A stretch of DNA of 64,000 nucleotides from Chlorocebus sabaeus (GCF_047675955.1 NC_132904.1:4961501-5025500); one strand, 5' to 3'. Shown: positions 1 to 12,189, numbered from the stretch's first letter. Numbers and translations are program-made. Notes: a model not told the origin generated them from the letters alone.

Positions 1-548
1 ACAGAAAACTGCAGACATACCTAATTTGTAAACATAGATTCACAAATTCACAAAGTAAGATTTCAAATAAAATAATGCAAACACAGTCCAACAGAATATT
101 TTAAGGCATACAGCATAAACAGTCAGGTTTCATTCAAAGAAAGGGAGCCGGGCTCAGTATTAGACAATCTACTGATAATTCCTCTCATTAATGGGCCAAA
201 AGGAGGAAAAATCCCTACTATCATTTGAATAATTTCCAAAGAGACATTTGATAAAATTCAATATTTCTTTCTGATTTGAAAAGTAAAGGAAATTCTTAGT
301 AAGTAAAGGCCAGCAGGATACTTCCTTGCCGTGATGAAAATATCCATTTGAAACCAGCAACCACCTTTGTACTCAGTGACCGACCACTAAACACATTTCC
401 ACTAGAGTCAGGGACAGGGCAGAATGCCCCGCTGTTACTGCTACAAGTACCTACAGAGGTGTAGTTTTGGTAAGGAGGAGACAAACTATAATTATTTTAT
501 CTATGTATAAATCCTAGCGCGTTCATGAAAAACTTACTAGGCTGTATT
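1..548. other. AT-rich unassigned interval
   Basis: No gene, recognisable repeat or RNA gene is seen. The short open frames here are not supported by any motif. The right part grades into an L1 ORF2-like fragment, so some of this may also be decayed L1. Confidence 0.4.
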
Positions 549-700
549 GTAGGAGAATTCAGAAGGTGGCTGGTTAGAAAGTAATTATACAACTTTCTTA
601 TATACCAGCCAGAGCCACGTAGGAAATATAATACAAAATAAAGACATTCACAATAGCAACCCAAATTATAAAACCCCTAGTAATACATTAAACAATGTAG
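549..700 (+). mobile_element. Short L1 ORF2 fragment (old L1M)
   Basis: The run around 575-700 follows the L1 ORF2 reverse-transcriptase region on the plus strand, including the segment 'cattcacaatagcaac' followed by a degraded 'aaaacccctagtaata'. Both ends are lost and the frame is broken. Known: L1M copies are ancient, immobile LINE-1 relics. Assignment is by recall of the consensus, so the limits are approximate. Confidence 0.5.
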
Positions 701-1077
701 TGGGTAATTTTAAGCGTCCACTTGACCGGGTTAAGGGATACCCAGATAACAGTAAAGCATTATTCCTGGGTGTGTCTGTGAAGGTGTTTCCAGAAGACAT
801 TGGCATTGGAATCAGTGGATTGTGTAAAGAAGATTGGCCCTCGCCCAGTGTGAGTGGGCACCGTCCAATCCATTGAGGGCCTGGGTAGAACAAAAAGACA
901 GAGGAAAGGTGAATTCCTTCTTTCTCTTGGAACTGGGACACGCTTCTTTTCCTCTCTCTGACATCAGAGCTCCTGCTGCTAATACATGGACCTTCACACC
1001 CAAGATTTACATCTATGTGCCCCTCTCGCCCCTGCTGCCAGTGCCAGGTTCTCAGGGCTTTGGCCTTGGACTAAGAG
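701..1077. other. Unassigned interval
   Basis: Single-copy looking DNA. An open frame running 834-1370 continues into the MLT1 LTR and shows no domain, so it is treated as chance. Confidence 0.4.
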
Positions 1078-1482
1078 TTACTTGGTGGCATAAAACAATA
1101 ACAAAAAATCATTCTCTAGTGGATCTGGAGACTGAAAGTTCAAAATCAAGGTGTCAATCGCCTCTTTCTGAAGGTTCTCGGGGAGGATCCTTCCTGTCTT
1201 TTCCAACTTCTGGGGGCTCCTGGCATTCCTCCACTGTGGCCGCATCGCTCCAGTCTCTGCCTCATCTTCACATGGCCTTCTCCTCTGTGTCTGTCTTTCG
1301 TCTTCCTATAGGGATACCAGTTATTGGATTAGGGCCCACCTTACTCCAGCATGACCTCATGTTAATTTAACTAATTACATATGCAAAGGGCCTGTTTCCA
1401 AATAAGTTCCCATTCACGGGTACCAGAGATGAGAACATCAACATATCTTTTTGGGGGACACCATTCAACCTACAGCACCATC
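1078..1482 (-). mobile_element. MLT1-type LTR (ERVL-MaLR), antisense
   Basis: The interval reads as the reverse complement of an MLT1 LTR: 'ggtggcataaaac' near the left, 'ttcaaaatcaaggtgtc', 'cttcacatggcct', 'ggattagggcccacc', and near the right end 'tttttgggggacaccattc'. Nearly full LTR length (~400 bp). No internal region is attached, so it is a solitary LTR, probably left by LTR-LTR recombination. Long inactive. Confidence 0.85.
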
Positions 1483-2740
1483 TAAGCAGCAGATCACTTA
1501 TTTGCTTGCTTTTTCCACACCTGGTAAGTTTGGTTGTATTGTACTGCATGGACAGAGCGTAGGCTGTGTCTGAAGCTGCAGCATTCCTTCGGAGAGCCTT
1601 CAGTGAAAGAAATGGTCTTGTAAGATCTCTGGAAGCCTGAGATTTTACGACTCCACGAAGAGGAACACTCAGGGCTTCAGAGAGCAATTTAAGGGAGAAA
1701 TGGGCCCTGTGTCCTTCACATCAAGGGGTAGGAACCTCAGGGAGGCTGACTGGGGCCAGATCTACTCTTGCTGAAGGATCCCACTCCCAAGAGGTCCAGA
1801 AGTTGGTGTGGCCATCATGTCAGGGTTCAGGCAATGCCTAGAGCACATGTTATCAATACCATGCTTGTGGAAGCACATGGCTTGAGATGCCGGAAGAACT
1901 GGGCCTGAGTTATCTGACCCCAGTAAGAACCACTTCAGGAGGTGACCAGTGGCCATTCTATCGAAGACCCGTGAATGACCCATTAGGGACAGGTGTCAAG
2001 TTAAAATCCAAGGCGAGAAGATCAAAGATGCTTTCACAGGGCATCTCGTACCAACAGGACACCTGCACGATTAGAACAGATTGTTATGTTCATCACTAGA
2101 ACGTCATCATCACTATCATTAGGCTATCATAAGAATCCACGTGATTAGAATATATTATTAGAATTATCTACATGATTAGGATTTATCAAATGCTACCAAT
2201 AATAAAATAATGTGATTGCTTTTTCAAACAAATATATTATTTAACAAAACCAGTCTTTGCAGTCATGCAAGGGGGATACACACCTATTCTGCAAGACAGC
2301 TGTTGCCCAGGCTTGCCTAATACACCTGGTGATCCTGAATAGATGGTGGTGGGTGCCTATTTTCCCAAAGAGAAGCTTCAAAAGGAGTTTGAGTAATGAG
2401 CAGCGAGCCTGAACACATGAACTTTCGGGGACATAGATGAAATTGTGAGACATCTACTTATCTAGTCCGACTCACTGATCTAGTTGCACATACACACATT
2501 TACAATTACATATGACATGAAATGCTTTGATGCAGACATATCGCTTTTCCCATCTCACATATTATGACATGGTTTTATGGCAACACTTTGCGGAGTGCAG
2601 CTCCTCTCCTGTCTGGACTAGCTGGCACCTGTCCACTCCTTCAAGGAGCCACTCCTATAAAGGTGGGGCAAGTGCTCTCTCATTTCTTTTATAGGTCTGT
2701 AGTGGAGACCCCACAGCCAAGTGGTCTTTAAAAGACATGG
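1483..2740. other. Single-copy interval, nothing recognised
   Basis: No repeat family or gene could be named. The part 2100-2250 is AT-rich with loosely repeated 'atcat'/'attag' words. Open frames are under 110 codons and show no motif. Confidence 0.4.
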
Positions 2741-2870
2741 GCTGGGCCTGGTGGCATGCAGCTGTCATCCCAGCTACTTGGGAGGTTGAGGTGGAAGAAT
2801 CCCTTGAGCCCAAGAGTTTGAATCCAGCCTGGGCAACATAGTGAGACCCCATCTCTAAAAAAAAAAAAAA
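2741..2870 (+). mobile_element. Alu monomer (FLAM/free left arm type)
   Basis: A single ~115-bp Alu-like arm begins 'gctgggcctggtgg' and runs through 'cagcctgggcaacatagtg' to a pure A-tail at 2857-2870. The second arm is absent, which fits a fossil Alu monomer or a 5'-truncated AluJ. Confidence 0.8.
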
Positions 2871-3473
2871 GTACTTGGGCCCCGCGTACTGGACATTTAC
2901 AGTTATGAGGCTGTGGTCCCAGGGAGAATTCTAAGGCTATGCTAGATGTCTTCACCTCTCATTGGCACCTTTCATAGGCATTGAGAGTCTCCAGAGACTG
3001 AAATTGTTTCTGCTACTGCATCTCTTTCAGATAGGAATACATTCGACTGCTTGTAATAGAAAGTCCAAAATAAGTGTGTCTTACACAGCATAGAAGTTTC
3101 TTTGTCTTTCTCATAAAAGAAGTCTGGAAGTGAGTAGTCTGAGGCTGTATGGGGGCTTCACAGGCACCAGGGACCTTGCTCCTTCTTCAGTCTTTCAGCT
3201 CTACCATCCTAGTGTGCCATTTCCCTTTCCGAGGACCCCTCATGGTCTAACCTGGCTGCTGGAGTTCAGCCATCACGTCTGAGTTCCGGGCAGCAGAAAG
3301 AAGAAAGGAGTACAGCTCCCATCTGAGTTAGCTCCCTTGAGAGAGTGTCCCTGGAACCCCACCCAGCACTTCTGCTTATGGGTCCTTGGCCTGGACCTAC
3401 CTTGTGGCCACATCTGGCCAAAAGAGAGGCTGGGAAAATAAAATCCAGTAGCCTGAGATTTGATGACTCCATG
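2871..3473. other. Unassigned interval, probably an old dispersed repeat
   Basis: 3050-3440 has the look of an ancient mammalian interspersed repeat ('agaagtctggaagtgagtag', 'ccccacccagcacttctgc'), but I cannot name the family with confidence. No coding signal. Confidence 0.35.
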
Positions 3474-3640
3474 ACTGTAATCCCAGCTACTTGGGAGGCT
3501 GAGGCAGGAGAATTGCTTGAACCTGTGAGGCAGAGGTTACAGTGAGCAGAGATTGTGCCATTGCACTCCAGCCTGGGCAATAAGAGTGAAACTTAGTCTC
3601 AAAAAAAAAAAAAAAAAAAAGAAAAAAGAAAAAGAAAAAG
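3474..3640 (+). mobile_element. 5'-truncated Alu (right-arm part)
   Basis: It starts mid-element at 'actgtaatcccagctac', continues through 'gaggcaggagaattgcttg' and 'ttgcactccagcctgggca', and ends in a long A-tail with G interruptions (3601-3640). The left portion is missing. Confidence 0.85.
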
Positions 3641-3849
3641 CAATGAGCTGTCAGTCCATGAAAGATGCGGTAGAATTGTAAATGTATCTTATCAGGTGAA
3701 AGAAGACAATCTGAAAAGGCTGCATACTGTGTGATTCCAACTCTAACTCCAGGAAAACCGAAACTATGGAGACAGTAAGATGATGGGTGGTTCCCAGCGG
3801 CTCAGGGAAGGAAGGGATGAATAGGTGGAGCACAGGGGACTTACTGAAT

Positions 3850-3922
3850 ACAAATTCTTATTTCCAATCTGTGCTTGGTTGAACCAGTGGATGAAGAACC
3901 TATGGATACAGAGGGCTGACTG
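3850..3922 (+). mobile_element. Terminal remnant of a MER2-like DNA transposon
   Basis: The ~70 bp ending 'gatacagagggctgactg' followed by 'ta' resembles the terminal inverted repeat end of MER2, a non-autonomous Tigger relative with TA target duplication. Only one end is visible, so most of the element is deleted. Identification is from recall. Confidence 0.55.
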
Positions 3923-3985
3923 TATTGCATATGACACAGTAAAGATGGATACACGTCATTGTACCATTGTCAAAACTCACAGAAC

Positions 3986-4289
3986 GGGCTGGGCACAGTG
4001 GTTTACACCTGTAATCCTGGCAATTTGGGAGGCCGAGGCGGGTGGATCACCTGAGGTCAGGAGTTTGAGACCAGCGTGACCAACATGGTGAAACCCCATC
4101 TCTACTAAAAATACAAAAATTAGCTGGGCATGGTGGCAGATGCCTGTAATCCCAGCTACTCAGGAGGCTGAGGCAGGAGAATGGCTTGAACCTGGGACGC
4201 AGAGGTTGCAGTGAGCCAAGATAGCGCTACTGCACTCCAGTCTGGGAGACAGAGCAAGACTCCGTCTCAAAAAAAAAATGTAAAACAAA
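3986..4289 (+). mobile_element. Full-length AluS-like element
   Basis: Both arms are present: start 'gggctgggcacagtgg', mid 'tctctactaaaaatac', A-tail at 4269-4278 and beyond. Flanking direct repeats 'aaactcacagaa' (left) and 'aaacccacagaa' (right, near 4290-4302) differ by one base and mark the target-site duplication inside the older L1. Confidence 0.95.
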
Positions 4290-4545
4290 CAAACCCACAG
4301 AATGCATGACCCCAAGAGTGAACCCTGTTGTAAACTGTGGACTCTAGCAAATAAGAATGTACCGCCGTTGGTGCATCACTTGTAGCAAATGTACCAAATC
4401 AATGCAAGATGTTAGTGATAGGGGAAGCTGGAGGCGGGATGAGAGAGGAGATGGGAATTCTCTGTACTTTCTGCTCAATTTTTCTGTAAACCTAAAACTG
4501 CTCAAAAATTAAGTCTATTAAACATGAAACAAAATATTGAGAGGG

Positions 4546-5754
4546 AGACCGACAACAGGAGCGATTTGGTAAGGCCTCCATTCTAAAGGGGGTCTCTCTT
4601 TTCTGAGGGTAGATTCTGGGACATTGAGGCTGCCTTACACAGGATGTACATCCCGCGGGGACTCTTCAGAGGTGGCCGCTGCTTTGAGGGCAGATCAGCA
4701 GGAGGTAGGCAGCTCTGCGCAGAGGAGGTTACGGGGCTGGGTGGGGGAGCCACTTTTGATATGTGGTAATAAAGTCACCGGAAGAATTTCCTAGCATGGT
4801 TAAGTATCCCTCGAGCAGTGCCCACATTGCTCTGAGCCAGGCTCGGCATCGGGATCTCTAATCAGACTTCTTTGCAGAGTGAGCGCTCGTGTGTTGGACC
4901 CGGGCCAGTCTCATTACTGTGCCCTGAGCCCCATACTCAGTGGCCCCCTTCTTCTGAGATTCTGCCACTGTCCCACCAGCAGGAAGGAAAGAACTTGGGT
5001 TTGTTTTGCAAGCAACGAATGGATTTAGGCTGTTCTGCACTCAGTCTCTCTCCAGTTCCTCTTGGGGCCAATGGCAAATATCCGGAGATGGCCAGGCCAG
5101 TGGGGCAGCCCTATCCTGACTAAGGTCAGAGTCAGGGCACCTTGGCCAGCCAGGCTCTGCCCAAAGACCCTAGGTCAGGTGTGCATCTTGAAAGGTTCAC
5201 AGGTAGGGCTGGGTCCTCTGCTCTGGAGCTCACAGACATGCAACCTGCCCTGCTCCACCCTGAAAAGGGGAAGGAATGTGCTTGGGGCCCCACGCCTCCC
5301 CTGCAACCAGCCTGGCGCTGATAAGGAGTAGAGAGGAGCTGGAAGGGTCCCTGGAGGAAACAGGTTGGAAGTGTGGGGTGACTGGCCCATTGTCACGCAT
5401 CCAGGAGAGCTTGTCCTGGGCAGACCACAAGCCCACTGCCCTCCCAGGGCAGCCCCACAGCTGGCCAGACACTGCCCGTTCAGCCAAAGTGATTCTGTGT
5501 GCTCACGCAAGTGACCTTTCTACCTCCAGAATACCAGAAAACCAGGTGGACAGAGACACTAAAGCCCACAAGAGTCACTATCTCCTGCCGCTTAACGCCT
5601 TGGGCGTTCTAAATTCCTTCCGCCTCCACCACCACCGCCTCTCCTGGGCCTGGGAACCCTCCAGGCAGTGTGGGTCCATCCCACATACCTCAGACCTTTG
5701 GGCAGCCGTCCCGGAAGAGGGACAGGCTGGAGGAAGGTCTCAAAGCTCAGTCCA
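4546..5754. other. Single-copy interval
   Basis: GC-moderate DNA without a recognised repeat. Overlapping open frames on both strands (for example 5175-5510 minus and 5276-5773 plus) show no motif or codon signature and look like chance in GC-rich sequence. Confidence 0.45.
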
Positions 5755-6170
5755 TGTGAGGAGAGAGACATAGCGACAGGGAGATAGTAGAGAGAGACAG
5801 AAAGAGGGAGATGGAGACAGACAGAAAGGGGGAGACAGAGAGAGACAGAGGGAGACAGAGACAAGAGCAAAGAGACACAAGAGGGAGACACACAGAGAGA
5901 CACACAGAGAGAGGGAGACAGAGGGGCAGAGAGAGGCAGAGAGGGGAAGATGGAGACAGAGAGGGAGAGACAGAAAGAAACACAGAGAAACGGGCAAAGA
6001 GACACGAGAGAGACACACAGGGTCATGGGGAGACAGAGAGAGACAGAGAAGGGGAGATAGCAAGAGACACATCGAGATAGCAGTAGAGAGAGACAGGGAG
6101 ACAGAGAGAGAGACAACAACAGAGAGACACAGAGAGAGACAGAGAGGGAGAGACAGGGTGATTGAAAGAG
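5755..6170. repeat. Purine-rich (GAGACA/GAGAGA) simple repeat
   Basis: About 415 bp of imperfect plus-strand words such as 'gagagacacagagagagac', almost pure A/G with interspersed C. Units drift between 6 and 12 bp and there is no fixed period. The long minus-strand frames here (up to 194 codons, Leu/Ser/Cys rich) are by-products of the low complexity. Confidence 0.95.
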
Positions 6171-9084
6171 CATCAACTCTTCAGGACTTGAGGAAAGAAA
6201 CTATGGAAACCCAGCCCTCACCAGGCTATAGGTGTTGACAGGGAGCCCCCAGTGTCCCGGCCTCATCCACCACCTCACACCCCTGAGGGAAATAAACACC
6301 TCCAAGGCCGTCCCCAACTTCAAGTGGCTTTGGTCTGACCAAGGTCCAGCGGGGGCACACAGAGCAATGAGCATCTCTCCCTGTAAAAACAGCCTGGACC
6401 CGCAGCTTGGTGGGAAGAGGCAGGGCCCCCGGGCTGGCGACAGAGGCCTGCCTCCGACCTCCCTGGGCCTCAGTGGCCTTGGTGATGAGACATGAGGCTG
6501 TTGGCTTGGGGGACAAGGTGGGTGCAGATGGGAGCAAAAGTAGGTGATGGGATAGTGGGGTCAGGAAGCCGTAGGCTCAGGACAGGTGAAGGGAGAGTCT
6601 CAGGGAGCCGTGGACACCTGGGGGCCGGATCCTGAGTAGATGGCGGGAGGGAGGGTGGGGGCAAGGCCTCCTTCCAGCCACGTGCTTCTCAGCTTCTGAA
6701 CGCACTGCACTTCTGCCGCCTCAGTGCCGGGGCAGACTTGATGAGGCTTGGGGTGATGGGGAGGAGCCAGACGCCCAGGCCTCAGCCATGGGTGCAGCCA
6801 GGAGTAGGGCCCTGGGAACAGAGCTGGGCTGAAGCATGGCCCTTTGGCTCTGTGGACCTGCCATCTCCCTGTCTCTGGGCTTGGCTGGGGAATCCACCCT
6901 TGAGTGGCTCAGCCAGGAAGCTCCCAGACTCACGTTAACAGAGGGAGGCACACACGGTTGAAATTTCAGTCAAAAGCACCGAAAGCTCTCCACTGGGCTT
7001 TTCTAGACCTTGTAGTTGAATTTCCATGACATCTTTACTCTTTCCAAGAGTGGCAGGGCCACAGGCTTTGTTCCTGGCACCTGCATTCTCCCCAGGGTGC
7101 TCTGAAAGCTGCTTATCAGTCGCCCTTCCAGGGCTGGTGGTGGCTTCTGTCTCAGTGAACTCAGCTACCAAGTGACCCCTGATCCAGGCAGGTGGTGCTG
7201 CCCTCCAAAGCCAACAAGAAATGCATGGATTATTTTTTCCCTTCCTCCCAAGTGCAGATACCAGCCTGGTTAGGACCCAGGACTGCTGCCTGGCCCTAGT
7301 ACCGAAGAGCTGGCTTATCAGCTGGCAAATACAGAGTATTTGACGGAGAAAAGACTATGAATTGCTGTTGGATGCCAGAATCTTTGCATGCAAGAGCTTG
7401 GCAGCCTAAAACAGTAAAAATCTATTGCTTTCCTTCCAAAGGCCTCTTTGTTGGATACTGCAGAGAACAATTTTAATGTGTAGCTACACTTTTCTGCATT
7501 CTTCAGAAGTTAAAGTCTTAATTAACAAGATGGTAGCATCCATAAGCATCTCAGGGGTGGGCCCAGCTTAAGACTGGAAGACTTAAGGAAGCAATATAGA
7601 GTACAAGTTGTGTTCCGATGGTTGGAGTTCTTCCAGGACCCTCAGAGTCACCCAGTGAAAGCCACATGGATAATGAGTGTCAAATTCCACAGCAAAAATG
7701 AGGCTGGTGAGCAGATCATAACCAATGTGGTCAAGTCTTTCCCTGCTTTTCACGGGCCTTGAGCTAAAACTCAAACACAGAAGGCCTTTCCTGACCCTGT
7801 TTTTAGCCTCACCCTTGGACCCCTGCCTTCAACCTGAACTCCAGCCGGTTGTGGGCACCTAACTGAGCAAGACCTCTTCTGCTGCCTCACCTTGGGTGCC
7901 AATTTCTCCTCGTTCGATTTCATGGCTCCTCTTCATCACTGGACTGAGTCCTACCTTCCTAGGGTCTCCTCAACTGACATCTCCTCCAGGAAGCCCTCTA
8001 ATATCCATGGCAGGTATGGTCCAGGCCTGCTTCAGTGTGGCCATGGCATTCCAGTGTGTCTTCCCAACATCTCTTCCCTCCCTGACTTGTGATTGTCTTC
8101 ACTTCTGTGCTTGCACACAGGACCGATTTCACTGCAGCATGAGCGGGCACCTTGGGCATGGTTGACCTTTTCTAAACCGTTTGTGAGACAGGTCGTGAGG
8201 TCAGAGCTACTTGGAGGCTGCTGGCAGGGTGGTCCCACCTTTTCCTGAGCCCCCCACCCTAGAAACCTGCATGCACACACACGTGTGCTGTGTACATTTG
8301 GGAAGACCAGGCGGCAAGGCGTGCATTGGGGGAAGAGACAGCAGCGTGTGTGGGGGCCCCGAGGTGGGGACAAGCTTGTTGTCTTGGGGGTCTCAGCCCA
8401 GACAGCTGGAGGTTGGAGAGCTGGCAGGAGCAAGCTGATGTTGCTGCTGGGTTCATGGGGACCCGAGTTTGTGTGAGGCTGTAAAAAACACTATTGGTGC
8501 CTGCCCAGATCCCCTTTATGAGTAAGGGCATCCACCTCCCAGTTGCTGAGGGTCTTGGCTGTCCGTGGCACCTGGCAGGTGCTGTTAGGAGCCCCCCGTC
8601 CTGCTGCCCAGGCAGTTATTTAACCCCCCACCTCAAGGGGCAGCCCACACCAGTGACTGCTGGAGGTAGGTCAAAGGCTGGCCCAGACTTGGCACCAGCG
8701 GTGCAGTGGGACTCATGCCCCAGAGCTGCCCCGAACACCAGGCTGGGGCAGCCTTTCGCTGAGGCCAGAGCCAGGCTCAGTTCCTCCTCTTGCCTCACTC
8801 TGCTCATCCCTCCTGGCAGGCTTCCCCAGGAGCCCGCACTCCACAACTCTGCCTTGGGGTTGGTGTCCAGAGAGCCTGGCCTCACCCAGGCCACGTGTGC
8901 CTTGTGCCAGGTCTGATGTCCCCCCGTGCTGATGGCTGCCCCTTGGGTAGACAGAAGAGCCCGGAAGATGCGACTCACTGCAGCACTTCCAGCCCCCACC
9001 CCCGCATCCATCCACCTGGACAGGACGTCCAAGTGTGACAGCTCTTCCGAGAAGCAGCTAGATTGTGGTATTCCAAAAGGGGTG
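6171..9084. other. Single-copy interval of 2.9 kb
   Basis: No repeat could be named across most of this stretch. 7790-8060 has weak L2-like wording ('ttcctgaccctg', 'ctcctccaggaagcc') but not enough to annotate. A sequence 'ccagcgggggcac' at 6346-6358 resembles a CTCF core with one mismatch. Open frames up to 162 codons overlap each other on opposite strands and have no domain. Exons cannot be excluded. Confidence 0.4.
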
Positions 9085-9525
9085 GTTTCAAAAATTAAAA
9101 GCAACCTGAATGTCCATCATCAAGTGAATGGATAAACACAGTGCCGTCCATCCACATAGAGGAATGCGGCTCAGCAATCGAGGGGAACAAACTAAGGCCG
9201 CGTGCCACAGCTGGATGGATAGAAAACATTTGCACAAGAGAGAAAAGCCCACCACAAGAGAACACACGTTGCGCTTCCATTCAGATGGAATGTCCAGAAA
9301 AGGTAAATCTATAGGGGCAAAAAGGAGCTCAGTGGTTGGCTGGGCAGGGATGGGAGGTGCAGCGGGTGCAGTGGGAATTACCAGTGAGGAGCAGGAGGAA
9401 CCTTCTTGGGGTGACGAATGGCTCTGCAGCTGTATGTTGATGATCGCACTGCTTGGTAAATTTACAAAGACATCATTCACTAGCACGCTCGAAACCAGTG
9501 AATTATATGATATATAACATAGACC
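9085..9525 (+). mobile_element. L1 3' end (old L1M)
   Basis: The interval follows the terminal ORF2/3' UTR region seen in many L1M copies: 'gaatgtccatcatcaagtga', 'cacatagaggaatgcggctc', 'cattcagatggaatgtccag', 'gggcagggatgggaggtgc' and 'cagtgaattatatgatatat'. It is strongly diverged and truncated at 5'. Same region of L1 as 18936-22250. Confidence 0.8.
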
Positions 9526-9880
9526 GCAATCAAGTTATTTCCACTCCCACAATGGTTTTTATTCCTGGATGAAGGATTTTCTGGGTGTAAGTCTTTGAAC
9601 AAGACCACCAACATCCCTCTATTTTTATTTTCTTCGGTAAGAGGCAGGTAAAGTCCTCGGCATCAAATATCTGGTTTGCAAAAGCGTTATGAAGTTTTGG
9701 AAGTTGATCACACAACATGAAAGGCCCTCATTATTTGTTGCTTCTTTGGCTCAGACCCACAGCCAAAACTCTCAACACAAGGAAGAAGTTGTACTCACCA
9801 TCCGTGAGGGCAGGTCTTTTGGGAACATGGTTTGTTTAAAGATGATCATCCTCAAAAAATCGCTAGACCCTTTTTCTTGG
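9526..9880. other. Unassigned interval
   Basis: No recognisable element, gene or RNA. Base composition is ordinary. Confidence 0.4.
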
Positions 9881-10060
9881 AGCAGAGTTCCTCAGACCTC
9901 TTGGATCAACATCATATGAAAAGCTGGTTAAAAATGCAAATTCATGGCCCCCGCTCAGACTCAGTGAATCAGAACTGCTGGGATAGCACAGGGACTTGCA
10001 TTTTCACTGCTCCCTGAAGGTCCTTAGGTTCAGTAGAGGAATGAGCTTCCCGGGTTGCAG
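9881..10060 (+). mobile_element. MER5-like hAT-Charlie fragment
   Basis: Words in order match the MER5 pattern: 'agcagagttcctcagacctc', 'gctggttaaaaatgcaaatt', 'gactcagtgaatcagaact', 'gacttgcattttc'. MER5 is a small non-autonomous hAT transposon relic. Ends are eroded. Confidence 0.65.
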
Positions 10061-11812
10061 AAACCTTTGGCCCAACTTTGCAAAATAAGCCTGGCTGTGG
10101 CTGTTGGAGGCTGACTACAGAATGATCCTTCAGCTTGCTAAGTCACATTGAAAACGCACATTTGCTATCTAAGGAGCACATTTTGTGCTGAGGATCAGGA
10201 GGGGTTTGGGAAACCCAGCTGTCTAAATTGCAGCCCCATGAACCTGTGGACCCCGATGACCAAACCCAGGAATCCCAAGAGCATTGCTTTTGTGAGTAAT
10301 TTGCACCTTCACTGGGCTCTCAGGTGAGCTGGTTTAAAGGTTGCAAATTCTCCTGGTCCACCAGTCACGGGGCCTGGAGATGTGAGAGTAGATACTCTGT
10401 TGGGTTTTAACCAATGCTTTGGCTTCGAGGCCACCAAACTCTGAGACAGTGCACGGATTCTCGCAGGGAACTGGAGTCTAGTCATCATGATATTGACACA
10501 GAAACTCCCACTTCCCACAGGCACGTGTGAAATGGGATCATGGAGAGCCCAGTGGAGGAAATGGAAAACACACAGCCTCTGGGGGCGTCCACTGGGGGTG
10601 CCCCTTGGGCATTAGCAGTAACCGGAAAAAAGGCAGAAAAGGTGTTTTTTTGAGTTGGCAGTTGGTGGGAAGTGAGGATGGGATCTCCCCCAGGAATGAG
10701 AGAATGCACGCAGGTGGGTTTCCTGAGGTGCAGATGCCCCCGACTTAAAGAGAAGCAGTACTTTAAACTATGAGCAGGCAGGACCACATGCTTATCTCCA
10801 GCCTCTCAGCTCTGGAATCCTGGGCAAGCGTCCTTAGAGTCTGGCAAGAGGAGATGAGGTGGGTAAGGAGAGTCAGAATTCTCCGGCTATCTCTCTGCTG
10901 ATAGGTTGACCAGGATCCTACCCCAGGCCTCCCCTCTGAGAGCAGGAGATAGATGGATAGATGACCATGGTCCTGCTGAGACCTGGACCTGGCCCTCCGT
11001 CCTGTGCTGCAGCGTCCCCTAAGCCATAGCAGGAACGTAAGATGTGACTTCCTGGCAGCCCCTGCTCCCTCACATCTCTCCAAAAGGCAGGAGGCAAGCC
11101 CAGAGCCCAGGGCGCCCAAGAAGGGCTGGAAAAGACTCTCTGGGACATTGGAGCAGGTTGTCACAGCAAGGGCATTACGGAGGGGCCGTGTCTTCCAGCC
11201 TGCCTCCACTGGGGGCCCTGAGCCCTACCCAAGGGGAGGAGTAGACCAGTAGGCCATGGATTCAGCAATCCTGGTGCATGTGCAGAAGCTGCCGTCAGCT
11301 GGGTTGGAGGAGGGTGTGTGTGAAGCGGATTTGGAGAGGAGGACCGGGAGGCCTGTCCGTGGATTGTACAGGGGGAGACGCCGACTGGCATGTGGGAAGG
11401 GAGGGCTAGGAGAGAGGTGCGAGGTGAGAGCCGTTGGTCTGTGGATGGTGTTCAAAGCCATTTCCACATCAGCATGTCCTCAGGGTTCCAAGACAGTGCC
11501 CATAACCCGTCCCTGCCCAGGCAAGAAGAAGGGGACAGAGACAGGGGTTACAGGCTAAGCCAGAGGCACCTTCCTTTTTCAAAGGGAGCCCCTGGGAGGC
11601 TTCCTTTTCCTGGGATCCCCACCGACGGGTGGCTACTTCCTTGACTTTGCCCAGAACTGGCTCCCAAGGCCACAGGAGAGTGGGGAAGGCACACATTTGC
11701 GCCCACAGGGAGCCCTGTGTGTGGCACTCAGGGCCTTATTGAAAACTAACAGCAAAAACAAACGCTAACCCTAGGATCGAGAAGTCTCAGAAGGGGGTTT
11801 TTCAGCGTGCGT
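10061..11812. other. Single-copy interval of 1.75 kb
   Basis: Nothing recognised. GC rises from 10700 onward. Open frames (10763-11209 minus, 148 codons; 11256-11558 plus) overlap on opposite strands without any motif. Confidence 0.4.
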
Positions 11813-12022
11813 GCTACTGGCGTTTGGGGCTGATGATTCTTGGTAGCGGGGACAGTCCAGTGCCGGGTGAGGCTGGGGGTGGGGCTCTGCAGCCTCCTGG
11901 CTTCCCCACCGCTGGATGCCAGTGTCCACCTAACCACAAGATTGGGACAACCAAAAACATCTCCAGATATAGCTGAAGATCCCCTGGAGGACAAAACCAC
12001 CCCCCAGTTAGAACCATTGCTT
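11813..12022 (-). mobile_element. MER20 (hAT-Charlie), antisense
   Basis: Reads as the reverse complement of MER20: 'gggctgatgattcttggtag', 'ggatgccagtgtccacc', 'gggacaaccaaaaacatctc', 'cccctggaggacaaaaccac', ending near 'ttagaaccattg'. A short internal part is missing around 11865-11905. Confidence 0.8.
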
Positions 12023-12189
12023 TGAAGAATCAGAAGGAATGGTTTATTATGTTTTATGTGACTACAATAATTTATGAGGTGTTTTTCCACGCATCCGTCT
12101 TTGTTTTGTCCTCTATGCAGAGGGGAGAAGTGGGCACAGCCACACCATAGAGCATGAAAAATATCCCGGAAATATTTTTCAAAATAAAG

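Larger units (their letters stand above)
3645..4545 (+). mobile_element. L1 3' end (old L1M), interrupted
   Basis: Sequence follows the ORF2 end and 3' UTR of an L1MC/L1ME-like element: 'gcatactgtgtgattccaac', 'gaataggtggagcacaggg', 'caccaagagtgaaccc'-like text at 4310, and 'ctaaaactgctcaaaaatta' just before the 3' end. It is split by a MER2-like remnant (3850-3922) and an Alu (3986-4289), so those insertions are younger. No usable reading frame remains. Confidence 0.8.

Noticed and set aside
834..1370. 178-codon plus-strand frame
   Set aside because: Half of it lies inside an MLT1 LTR, the rest has no motif.
5592..6176. 194-codon minus-strand frame
   Set aside because: Low-complexity Leu/Ser/Cys translation of the purine-rich simple repeat.
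6346..6358. CTCF-like core ccagcgggggcac
   Set aside because: A single motif with one mismatch and no supporting context; such matches occur often by chance.
11760..11775. Interstitial telomere repeat (ctaaccctag)
   Set aside because: Only one partial unit is present; an array is required.
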